Part shown: positions 1 to 5,776 of the stretch, piece after piece | Layout of the letters: each line of letters begins with the position of its first letter | Numbering within the stretch: the first letter of the stretch is position 1 | From: Paracoccaceae bacterium | GTDB lineage: Bacteria > Pseudomonadota > Alphaproteobacteria > Rhodobacterales > Rhodobacteraceae | Direction: 5' to 3' | DNA length: 7,675 nt | Assembly (NCBI GenBank): GCA_026982515.1 | Contig: JALSGY010000515.1 | Location: forward strand, 1-7,675 | Made by a program: the position numbers and the translations under genes | The notes under the pieces: generated by a model | The model's database searches: none | What the model saw: the letters and a program-made list of their open reading frames with translations, nothing else | What the model was told of the DNA's origin: nothing

Positions 1-1
1 G

Positions 2-1249
2 GTGACACGCGCGCTGCGCGGCGATGTCAGTTTCATCGGCGCCGACGGCCGGCCGGCCAGCCTGCCGGGCCGGGCCCTGATGCTGGTGCGCAACGTGGGC
101 CATCTGATGACCAGCCCGGCAATCCTCGATGCCGAGGGGCAGGAGGTGCCCGAGGGGCTGATGGACGCCATGGTCACCACCCTGATCGCCATGCACGATC
201 TGCGCAAGGCGGAAGGGCCGCGCAATTCGGCCCGCGGGTCGGTCTATGTGGTCAAGCCCAAGATGCACGGCCCCGACGAGGTGGCCTTCGCCGACGAGAT
301 CTTCACCCGCGTCGAGGAGGTGCTGGGCCTGCCGCGCCATACCGTCAAGCTGGGCATCATGGACGAGGAGCGCCGCACCTCGGCCAACCTCAAGGAATGC
401 ATCCGCGCGGCCAGGCACCGGGTGGCCTTCATCAACACCGGTTTCCTTGACCGCACCGGCGACGAGATCCACACCTCGATGGAAGCCGGCCCCATGGTGC
501 GCAAGGGCGACATGAAGAGCCGGCCCTGGATCCGCGCCTACGAGGACCGCAACGTCGATATCGGCCTGGCCTGCGGGCTGCGCGGGCGGGCGCAGATCGG
601 CAAGGGGATGTGGGCCGCGCCCGACCTGATGCACGCGATGCTGGCCGAGAAGATCGCCCATCCGCAGGCCGGCGCCAACTGCGCCTGGGTGCCCAGCCCC
701 ACCGCCGCCACGCTGCATGCCACCCATTACCATCTGGTGGACGTGCGCGCCCGGCAGGAGGAAATCGCCGCCGGCGGCCCGCGCGCCCGGCTTTCCGAGC
801 TGCTGACCATCCCGCTGGCGCAGGGCGGATGGAGCGAGGCGGAAATCACCGCCGAGATCGAGAACAACGCCCAGGGCATCCTCGGCTACGTGGTGCGCTG
901 GATCGACCAGGGGGTGGGCTGCTCCAAGGTGCCCGACATCCACGATGTGGGGCTGATGGAAGATCGCGCCACCTGCCGCATCTCCAGCCAGGCGCTGGCC
1001 AACTGGCTGCACCATTCGGTGGTGAGCGAGGAGCGCGTGATGGAGGCGATGAAGAAGATGGCCGCCGTGGTGGACAGCCAGAACGCGGGCGATCCGCTCT
1101 ATCTCAACATGGCGCCGGGCTATGATACCATCGCCTTCAAGGCTGCCTGCGATCTGGTGTTCAAGGGGCGTGCGCAACCCTCGGGCTATACCGAGCCGAT
1201 CCTCCACGCCCGCCGGCTGGAGCGCAAGGCGCAGTTGCGCAAGGCATGA
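2..1249 (+). CDS. glcB: Malate synthase G, C-terminal part (5'-truncated by window edge)
   Basis: Malate synthase G condenses glyoxylate with acetyl-CoA to give malate in the cytoplasm (glyoxylate/glycolate assimilation). The 415 residues visible correspond to about the last 58 percent of the family's usual length of roughly 720; about 305-310 residues lie upstream of the window. The in-frame GTG at position 2 is an internal valine, not a start. Numbering from that codon, the family's active-site signatures are all present: RNVGHLM with R30 (E. coli R338), GIMDEERRTS with E122 (E. coli E427), NTGFLDRTGDEIHT with D150 (E. coli D455; E122 and D150 bind Mg), GVGCSKVPD with the conserved cysteine, and MEDRAT with D321 (E. 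coli D631, the catalytic base). The C-terminus reads GYTEPILHARRL, typical of the family. The enzyme should be active if the missing half is intact. A GlcG-family gene follows after 64 bases, the usual glc neighbourhood. Confidence 0.96.
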   Translation: MTRALRGDVSFIGADGRPASLPGRALMLVRNVGHLMTSPAILDAEGQEVPEGLMDAMVTTLIAMHDLRKAEGPRNSARGSVYVVKPKMHGPDEVAFADEIFTRVEEVLGLPRHTVKLGIMDEERRTSANLKECIRAARHRVAFINTGFLDRTGDEIHTSMEAGPMVRKGDMKSRPWIRAYEDRNVDIGLACGLRGRAQIGKGMWAAPDLMHAMLAEKIAHPQAGANCAWVPSPTAATLHATHYHLVDVRARQEEIAAGGPRARLSELLTIPLAQGGWSEAEITAEIENNAQGILGYVVRWIDQGVGCSKVPDIHDVGLMEDRATCRISSQALANWLHHSVVSEERVMEAMKKMAAVVDSQNAGDPLYLNMAPGYDTIAFKAACDLVFKGRAQPSGYTEPILHARRLERKAQLRKA

Positions 1250-1251
1250 GA

Positions 1252-1269
1252 GCGGGGCGCGCGCCCCGC
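1252..1269. repeat. Perfect 18-bp GC palindrome between glcB and the glcG-like gene
   Basis: The sequence is a perfect inverted repeat of nine-base arms (GCGGGGCGC / GCGCCCCGC) with no spacer, beginning two bases after the malate synthase stop codon. In RNA it could fold as a stem of about seven G-C pairs with a four-base loop. No T-run follows, so it is not a classical intrinsic terminator. It could be an mRNA-stabilising or processing hairpin that sets different glcB and glcG levels. This role is inference. Confidence 0.4.
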
Positions 1270-1313
1270 AGATCCCCGGGATACCCGAACGCAAGGCAGA
1301 AGCAGGAGAGGAC

Positions 1314-1742
1314 ATGGCCGAGATTTCACTGAGGAAGGCGCGGACGATCATCCGCGGGACGCTGGCCAAGGGGCGCGAGATGGGGCTCAAGCCGCTGTCG
1401 GTGGTGGTGCTGGATACCGGCGGCCACGTGAAGGCCTTCGAGCGCGAGGACGGCGCCAGCCCGGGGCGCTTCGCGATCGCCCGGGGCAAGGCCTATGGCG
1501 CGGTGATGCTGGGCATGGGCGGCAGCGCGCAGATGGCGCGGGCCGAGCAGCAGGCCTATTTCATGGCCGCGGTCAACGGTGTGTTCGACGGCAAGGTCGT
1601 GCCGGTGCCCGGCGGCGTGCTGGTGCGCGATTCCCGCGGCCGGGTGGTAGGTGCGGTGGGGGTCACGGGCGATACCTCCGACAACGATCTGGCCGCCGCC
1701 ATGGCCGGGATCGAGGCCGCCGGGCTCCAGGGCGAGGGCTGA
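1314..1742 (+). CDS. glcG: GlcG/HbpS-family (DUF336-type) protein
   Basis: A 142-residue protein of the GlcG/HbpS family (haem-degrading/haem-binding-like fold). Visible family signatures are VVLDTGGH (residues 31-38), PVPGGVLVRD (97-106) and VGAVGVTGDTSDND (112-125), with a central alanine/methionine-rich helical stretch. Length matches the family (about 130-150). The start is ATG 1314, with a strong AGGAGAGG ribosome-binding site at 1303-1310. The frame stays open upstream into glcB, but that extension has no family similarity. E. coli glcG sits in the glc operon next to glcB, and the order glcB-glcG is kept here, 64 bases apart, so co-transcription is likely. The biochemical role of GlcG in glycolate metabolism is not established. 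HbpS homologues bind haem, but I cannot show haem binding from this sequence. No signal peptide is evident, so it is probably cytoplasmic. Confidence 0.9.
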   Translation: MAEISLRKARTIIRGTLAKGREMGLKPLSVVVLDTGGHVKAFEREDGASPGRFAIARGKAYGAVMLGMGGSAQMARAEQQAYFMAAVNGVFDGKVVPVPGGVLVRDSRGRVVGAVGVTGDTSDNDLAAAMAGIEAAGLQGEG

Positions 1743-1831
1743 CCCCGCCGCCGGCCGCAGCTTTCCCTCTTTTTCCGTCGCCTCACGCCCCTTATGTTGG
1801 CTGAAACCGCGACCGCGAAGAAAGGGGCGCC

Positions 1832-2608
1832 ATGTCACGGCCACGCGTCGGCATCATCGGCAACAGCTACCTGATCGGGGGCGATTACCCCGCCCACGCC
1901 AGCGGCACCATGAACAGCCAGGCGATCTCGCAGGTGGCCGGCTGCCTGCCGCTTCTGATCCCGGCCGATCCGCGTTTCGTGAGTGTCGAGGAACTGCTGG
2001 AAAGCTTCGACGGCTTCCTGCTCACCGGCGGCCGCCCCAATGTTCACCCCGAGGAATACGGCGAAGAGCCCACCGAGGCCCATGGCGAGTTCGACCGCTG
2101 CCGCGATGCCATCACCCTGCCGCTGGTGCGCGCCTGCGTGGAGCGGGGCCAGCCCTTCTTCGGGGTGTGCCGCGGCTTTCAGGAGGTCAACGTGGCAATG
2201 GGAGGCACGCTGCACCCCGAGATCCGCGAGCTGCCGGGGCGGATGAACCACCGCATGCCGCCCGACGGCACCCTGGAAGAGAAGTTCGCCCCGCGCCACT
2301 GCGTGCATTTCACCGAGGGCGGACCGTTTCACCGGCTTCTCGGCACCACCGAGGTGATGACGAACACCCTGCATGGCCAGGGTATCAAGGAGCCGGGCCG
2401 GCGGGTGGTGATCGACGGGCGCGCCGAGGACGGCACCCCCGAGGCGATCTACATCGATGGCGCGCCGGGTTTCACCCTTTCGGTCCAGTGGCACCCCGAG
2501 TACAACGCCGCCAACGATCCGGTCTCGCGCCCGCTGTTCGAAGCCTTCGGCAAGGCCGTGCGCGCCTGGGCGGCGGGCCGGCGCGAACCCTCGCTCAGGA
2601 CGGCCTGA
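1832..2608 (+). CDS. Gamma-glutamyl-gamma-aminobutyrate hydrolase family protein (class I glutamine amidotransferase, peptidase C26)
   Basis: A 258-residue cytoplasmic hydrolase of the PuuD-like C26 family, which cleaves gamma-glutamyl-GABA (putrescine degradation) or related gamma-glutamyl amides. The catalytic triad is visible: nucleophile C113 in GVCRGFQE, H221 and E223 in WHPEYN. FLLTGGRPNVHPEEY (residues 62-76) forms the oxyanion-hole region typical of the family. Length matches E. coli PuuD (about 254). The start is ATG 1832 with a GAAAGGGG ribosome-binding site about five bases upstream. It stands 89 bases after the GlcG gene, in a gap with no convincing promoter, so either read-through or its own promoter is possible. 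No puuA, puuB or puuC partner is in the window, so the substrate is uncertain and I give no symbol. Other gamma-glutamyl substrates are equally possible. Confidence 0.9.
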   Translation: MSRPRVGIIGNSYLIGGDYPAHASGTMNSQAISQVAGCLPLLIPADPRFVSVEELLESFDGFLLTGGRPNVHPEEYGEEPTEAHGEFDRCRDAITLPLVRACVERGQPFFGVCRGFQEVNVAMGGTLHPEIRELPGRMNHRMPPDGTLEEKFAPRHCVHFTEGGPFHRLLGTTEVMTNTLHGQGIKEPGRRVVIDGRAEDGTPEAIYIDGAPGFTLSVQWHPEYNAANDPVSRPLFEAFGKAVRAWAAGRREPSLRTA

Positions 2609-2623
2609 AGTGGCTGAAAACGC

Positions 2624-2654
2624 TTGACCTTCCACCACGTGGAAGGCTTAGGCG
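2624..2654 (+). promoter_or_regulatory. CueR-type (MerR family) copper-responsive promoter/operator
   Basis: A -35 hexamer TTGACC (2624-2629) is separated by 19 bases from a -10-like TAGGCG (2649-2654). The overlong 19-base spacer is the hallmark of MerR-family activated promoters. Within it lies a perfect dyad of eight-base arms, CCTTCCAC (2628-2635) and GTGGAAGG (2639-2646), around three central bases. The layout TTGACC-TTCC...GGAAGG matches the known E. coli copA and cueO CueR operators. It differs from MerR(Hg), ZntR and SoxR sites as I know them. It begins 16 bases after the hydrolase stop and would start transcription close to 2661, directly ahead of the cytochrome gene. The regulator itself is not in the window. 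Assignment to CueR rather than another Cu/Ag/Au-sensing MerR member is inference. Confidence 0.82.
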
Positions 2655-2684
2655 TGCCGAGGAGACAAACAAGAGGTTTGCCGC

Positions 2685-3107
2685 ATGCGCATGTCCGTTC
2701 TTCTGCTGATCCTGGCCGCTGCCGCCGTGGTGGGGTATTTCCTGCTGCCCGACGATCAGCAGGCGAAGATTCCCACCGCCGCCACCGGAGAGCCGATGGT
2801 TCAGGTGGTCGTGCCCGAGCTCACGGGAAATGCCAGGCTCGGCGAGAAGATATTCGAGGCCAAATGCGCCGTCTGCCATGGCCGCAACGCCGCCGGGCAG
2901 CAGGGTGTCGCGCCGCCGCTGGTGCACCAGATCTACCGTCCCGGCCATCATGCCGATGCCGCATTCCTGCTGGCGCCCCGCAATGGCGTGCGCGCCCACC
3001 ACTGGACCTTCGGCAACATGCCCCCGATACCCGGCGTCACCGATGGCGATCTGAAGATGGTGGTGGCCTATATCCGCGCCCTGCAACGGGCCAACGGCAT
3101 CAACTGA
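2685..3107 (+). CDS. Small exported/membrane-anchored monohaem c-type cytochrome, putatively copper-induced
   Basis: A 140-residue class I-like cytochrome c. Residues 1-22 form a hydrophobic signal or anchor segment (MRMSVLLLILAAAAVVGYFL). A linker runs to about residue 45, followed by one haem domain. CAVCH at 61-65 attaches haem c, H65 is the proximal ligand, and M112 in GNMPP is the likely distal ligand. The domain ends with a helix (GDLKMVVAYIRALQRA), so it is complete. Extra histidines at 81, 88, 89, 105 and 106 cluster around the haem-binding half. ATG 2685 has AAGAGG at 2671-2676 upstream; ATG 2691 is an alternative that only trims two residues. It acts on the periplasmic side of the membrane. 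The CueR-type promoter at 2624-2654 implies induction by copper or a related metal. Its electron partner is unknown. Similar small cytochromes occur in some copper-resistance clusters, but that comparison is from memory. Confidence 0.9.
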   Translation: MRMSVLLLILAAAAVVGYFLLPDDQQAKIPTAATGEPMVQVVVPELTGNARLGEKIFEAKCAVCHGRNAAGQQGVAPPLVHQIYRPGHHADAAFLLAPRNGVRAHHWTFGNMPPIPGVTDGDLKMVVAYIRALQRANGIN

Positions 3108-3159
3108 TCCTCCGGCCCCGCGCCTCCGGAAGCATGTCGGCAATGTGAGGTGAGGGCGT

Positions 3160-4353
3160 TCAGGTGACCGGGGCGCGGGCCTTGAATTCGGGCCGGTCCC
3201 ACAGCCGGTTCTTCATGATGTCGGCGAGGGTGGCGGCGGCGTGGCGGATGTCGGCCTCGTCGATGTAGAGGGGCGCGATGCCGAAGCGCATGATGTCGGG
3301 GGCGCGGAAATCGCCGATGACGCCGCGCCCGATCAGCGCCTGGATCACCGCGTAGCCCTCGGCAAAGCGGAAGGAGACCTGACTGCCGCGCCGGGCGGGA
3401 TCGCGCGGGGTGAGGAGGTTCAGCTCGGGGCAGCCGTCCTCCACCAGATTGATGAACAGCGCGGCAAGCTCCCCCGCGCGGGCGGCGAGCGCGGCCATGT
3501 CGATGCCGTTCCAGATGTCGAGCGCGGCTTCGAGCGCGGCCATCTGCAGCACCGGCGGGGTGCCGATGCGCATCCGCTCGATGCCCGGCGCGGGGGCGTA
3601 TCCGGGGGAGAAGTCGAAGGGGCGCTCGTGGCCGAGCCAGCCCTGAAGCGCCGGGCGCACGGCCGGCTGGTGCTCGGGGGCCACGTAGATGAAGGCCGGG
3701 GCGCCGGGACCGGCGTTGAGGTACTTGTAGGTGCAGCCGGCCGCGAAATCGGCCCGTGCGGCGGTGACGTCGACGGGCAGGGCGCCCGCCGAATGGGCCA
3801 GATCCCAGATGGTCAGCGCCCCCACGGCATGGGCGCGGGCGGTGAGCGCGGCCATGTCGTGGCGCCGGCCGGTGCGGTAGTCAACCTCGGTCAGCAGCAG
3901 TGCGGCAACTGATTCGTCGAGGAAATCCGCCACCTGCCCGGGGCCGACGATCTTCAGCTCATGGCCCCGGCCGAGGGTGTGGATCAGCCCCTCGGCCATG
4001 TAGAGATCGGTCGGGAAGTTGCCCGAATCGCTGAGAATGACCCTTCGCTCGGGGCGCATCTCCAGCGCTGCCGCCAGCGCCTGGTAGATCTTCACCGAGA
4101 GCGTGTCGCCCACCACCACCGAGCCCTCGGGCGCGCCGATCAGTCGGCCGATGCGGTTGCCCAGCCGGGCCGGCCAGCCCATCCATCCGGCCCGGTTCCA
4201 GGCGGTGATCAGCATCTCGCCCCATTCCTGCTGCAAGCTGCGCATCACCCGCCCTGCCGCAGCCTTCGGCAGCGGGCCGAGGGAATTGCCGTCGAGGTAG
4301 ACCACCCCCTCGGGCAGCTCGAACAGGGCCCTGGTATGGGCGAAATCCGTCAT
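3160..4353 (-). CDS. kynU: Kynureninase
   Basis: A 397-residue PLP enzyme that cleaves kynurenine to anthranilate and alanine (or 3-hydroxykynurenine to 3-hydroxyanthranilate) in cytoplasmic tryptophan catabolism. The length is normal for bacterial KynU. The N-terminal YLDGNSLGPLP (residues 19-29) is a family signature. WDLAHSAGALPVD (183-195) supplies D184 and H187, and TYKYLN supplies Y209 and the Schiff-base lysine K210. These align with human D250, H253, Y275 and K276 at a constant offset of 66. GTPPVLQMAALEAALDI and the C-terminal MRFGIAPLYI are also typical. ATG 4353 lies only nine bases after the stop of the upstream dehydrogenase and lacks a clear Shine-Dalgarno, so translational coupling is likely. 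Tryptophan dioxygenase and kynurenine formamidase are not in the window. The gene converges with the cytochrome gene across 52 bases. Confidence 0.96.
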   Translation of the reverse strand: MTDFAHTRALFELPEGVVYLDGNSLGPLPKAAAGRVMRSLQQEWGEMLITAWNRAGWMGWPARLGNRIGRLIGAPEGSVVVGDTLSVKIYQALAAALEMRPERRVILSDSGNFPTDLYMAEGLIHTLGRGHELKIVGPGQVADFLDESVAALLLTEVDYRTGRRHDMAALTARAHAVGALTIWDLAHSAGALPVDVTAARADFAAGCTYKYLNAGPGAPAFIYVAPEHQPAVRPALQGWLGHERPFDFSPGYAPAPGIERMRIGTPPVLQMAALEAALDIWNGIDMAALAARAGELAALFINLVEDGCPELNLLTPRDPARRGSQVSFRFAEGYAVIQALIGRGVIGDFRAPDIMRFGIAPLYIDEADIRHAAATLADIMKNRLWDRPEFKARAPVT

Positions 4354-4362
4354 CCGCCGGGC

Positions 4363-5127
4363 TCAGACCTGCCCGCCGGCGATCTGGATGCACTGGGCGT
4401 TGACGCTTTGCGAGCCGGGCAGGCACAGCCACAGGGCCGCGGCGGCCACCTCGTCGGGGGCGATCAGGCGCTTGTGGCGGTTGGCGCGGATCATGCCGAG
4501 CAGCGCCTCTTCCTCCGAGATGCCGGCGCGTTCGGCGATGGCGGCGGTGTTGCGCTCGACGATCGGGGTGTCCACGTAGCCAGGGCACAGGGCGTTGAAG
4601 GTGACCGGCCCGCCCATGCGCTCTTCGGACAGGGCGCGAATCATGCCGATGACCCCGTGCTTGGAGGCGGTATAGGCGGCCGCCCCCTTCAGCCCGCGCA
4701 CCCCGGCGATGGAGGACACGACGATCACCCGCCCCCAGCCCGTCTTGTCCATGGAGCGCAGCGATTCGCGCACCGTGAGGAAGGCGCCGGTGAGGTTGGT
4801 GGTGAGGATCCGGTTCCACAGTTCGAGATCCGTCTTGTGGAAGGCCCGGCCCTCGGCGATGCCGGCATTGGCGACGCAGATCTGCACCGGGCCGCGTTCG
4901 GCCACCGCGATGGCGGTGCCGTCGACCACGCTGGCCTCCTCGTTCACGTCCATCACCAGCGGATGCAGCCCCGGGTGGGCGGCCGCGGCCTCTTCCAGCG
5001 GGCCGGCCCGGCGGCCGGTGATGGTGACCTGCGCGCCTTCCGCGGCCAGGGCGCGCGCGATCGCCAGCCCGATCCCGGTGCCGCCGCCGGTGACAAGGGC
5101 GTGTCTGCCTTCGAGATGCCTGCTCAT
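4363..5127 (-). CDS. SDR-family NAD(P)-dependent oxidoreductase
   Basis: A 254-residue classical short-chain dehydrogenase, cytoplasmic and probably tetrameric. The Rossmann glycine motif TGGGTGIG lies at 13-20, NAG at 87-89, the active-site N111, S139, and YTASK with Y152 and K156, all in the expected order, followed by CPGYVDTP (181-188). Arginines 39-40 after the second strand (TGRR) hint at NADP(H) preference (inference). I chose ATG 5127 because AAGGGAGG sits just upstream (5133-5140 on this strand) and it begins one strand before the glycine motif. An in-frame ATG at 5178 would add 17 unrelated residues. It is the first gene of a unit with kynU nine bases downstream. The substrate is unknown. 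A hydroxyacyl-CoA or other alcohol step near kynurenine/anthranilate breakdown is possible, and such genes are often loosely annotated as 3-hydroxybutyrate dehydrogenase. Confidence 0.92.
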   Translation of the reverse strand: MSRHLEGRHALVTGGGTGIGLAIARALAAEGAQVTITGRRAGPLEEAAAAHPGLHPLVMDVNEEASVVDGTAIAVAERGPVQICVANAGIAEGRAFHKTDLELWNRILTTNLTGAFLTVRESLRSMDKTGWGRVIVVSSIAGVRGLKGAAAYTASKHGVIGMIRALSEERMGGPVTFNALCPGYVDTPIVERNTAAIAERAGISEEEALLGMIRANRHKRLIAPDEVAAAALWLCLPGSQSVNAQCIQIAGGQV

Positions 5128-5139
5128 CCGATCCTCCCT

Positions 5140-5178
5140 TTGCGGCCGCAGCTTGGCCCGCGCCGCGACGGGCCGCAA
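5140..5178 (-). promoter_or_regulatory. Inverted repeat in the leader of the SDR-kynU unit
   Basis: TTGCGGCC (5140-5147) and GGCCGCAA (5171-5178) are perfect eight-base arms separated by 23 bases. A nested alternative stem, GGCCCG (5155-5160) with CGGGCC (5169-5174), has an eight-base loop, and the left arm also lies in a ten-base palindrome (TGCGGCCGCA, 5141-5150). The left arm touches the Shine-Dalgarno of the dehydrogenase. It could be an operator or a leader hairpin affecting translation. High GC makes chance repeats common, so function is unproven. Confidence 0.3.
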
Positions 5179-5280
5179 CCCCGGCTGTCAGGTTTTTCTG
5201 GACAAGCCCGCCCCCGGCACGGAATGATCGAAAGCCGGAGTTTCAATCAGGGGGGCGCATATCTGCCCCGGGGAGTTTGC

Positions 5281-5730
5281 ATGAAGAAGTGGGTCGATCT
5301 GCCGCCGGTGTGGCTGCTGTTTTTCCTTTTCCTTGTCTGGGGGCTGGCGCGGCTGCTGCCGGGCGGCAACGTGGAGTTCGCGGGCCAGGGCTGGCTGGCG
5401 GCGGTGCTGGCGGGCGTGGGGGTGGTGCTGTTCGTGCTGGCGGTCGTCGAGATGCGCCGGGCCCAGACCACCGTGATGCCGCGCGAGCGCCCCTCGGCGC
5501 TGGTCTCTACCGGCGTGTTCCGGCTGACGCGCAACCCGATCTATCTGGCCGACACGCTGTTTCTTCTGGCCTGGGGGATCTGGTGGGGCAGCCTGCCCGG
5601 AGTGCTGCTGGTGCCGCTGTTCATGCGGCTGATCGCGCGGCGCTTCATCGAGGGAGAGGAGGCGGCGCTCAGGGCCGGGTTCGGCGAGGAGTTCGAGGCC
5701 TGGGCGCGGCGCACCCGCCGGTGGATCTGA
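5281..5730 (+). CDS. Isoprenylcysteine carboxyl methyltransferase (ICMT)/PEMT-like membrane protein
   Basis: A 149-residue integral inner-membrane protein with about four hydrophobic segments (roughly residues 9-26, 38-58, 88-102 and 105-120). The family signature is clear: TGVFRLTRNPIYLA (77-90) and the C-terminal EGEEAALRAGFGEEFEAWARR block ending RRWI, which form the SAM-binding region in ICMT-type methyltransferases. Length fits the short bacterial members (about 150-220). ATG 5281 has a GGGGAG ribosome-binding site at 5270-5275 with five bases spacing. The frame is open for a long way upstream, but this crosses the antisense of the SDR and kynU genes and is not coding. The bacterial methyl acceptor is unknown, and true protein prenylation is not expected here, so the name only describes the fold. 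It stands alone, divergent from the SDR and convergent with the rhodanese. Confidence 0.88.
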   Translation: MKKWVDLPPVWLLFFLFLVWGLARLLPGGNVEFAGQGWLAAVLAGVGVVLFVLAVVEMRRAQTTVMPRERPSALVSTGVFRLTRNPIYLADTLFLLAWGIWWGSLPGVLLVPLFMRLIARRFIEGEEAALRAGFGEEFEAWARRTRRWI

Positions 5731-5733
5731 GCC

Positions 5734-5767
5734 GGCGGGCGCCCCTCGGCCCCGATGGCCGCCCGCC
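5734..5767. terminator. GC-rich hairpin between convergent ICMT-like and rhodanese genes (possible bidirectional terminator)
   Basis: GGCGGGCG (5734-5741) and CGCCCGCC (5760-5767) form a perfect eight-pair stem with an 18-base loop, filling the 46-base gap between two convergent genes. There is no T-run on either side, so it is not a textbook intrinsic terminator. The position between converging stops is the main support. Confidence 0.35.
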
Positions 5768-5776
5768 CGGCAAGGT

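Noticed and set aside
2..4. GTG at the window edge as the malate synthase start
   Set aside because: The protein would lack more than 300 residues of a normally about 720-residue enzyme; the window edge explains the truncation, so it is not a pseudogene.
1122..1313. Upstream extension of the GlcG frame to an ATG inside glcB
   Set aside because: The extension overlaps conserved glcB coding sequence in another frame and has no family similarity; ATG 1314 has a strong Shine-Dalgarno.
1743..1831. Possible promoter or terminator ahead of the gamma-glutamyl hydrolase
   Set aside because: A pyrimidine-rich CTTTTTC stretch is present, but there is no hairpin before it and no convincing -35/-10 pair.
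1835..2638. Minus-strand open frame opposite the gamma-glutamyl hydrolase
   Set aside because: High-GC shadow frame; the opposite strand encodes a hydrolase with an intact triad and good ribosome-binding site.
3108..3159. Terminator between the convergent cytochrome and kynU genes
   Set aside because: Only a short direct repeat (CCTCCGG twice) is visible, with no good hairpin and no T-run.
5128..5178. Earlier SDR start at ATG 5178
   Set aside because: It would add 17 arginine-rich residues before the usual SDR N-terminus and ignore the AAGGGAGG directly ahead of ATG 5127.
5252..5273. GGGGC/GCCCC and CCCCGGGG pairing over the ICMT-like ribosome-binding site
   Set aside because: Stems are only five and four pairs and of a kind expected by chance in such GC-rich DNA; not strong enough to call a regulatory element.
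3961..5280. Long plus-strand open frame running into the ICMT-like gene
   Set aside because: It is antisense to kynU and the SDR, which have complete catalytic motifs. Its translation is low-complexity and like no family, and the ribosome-binding site and family N-terminus place the true start at 5281.
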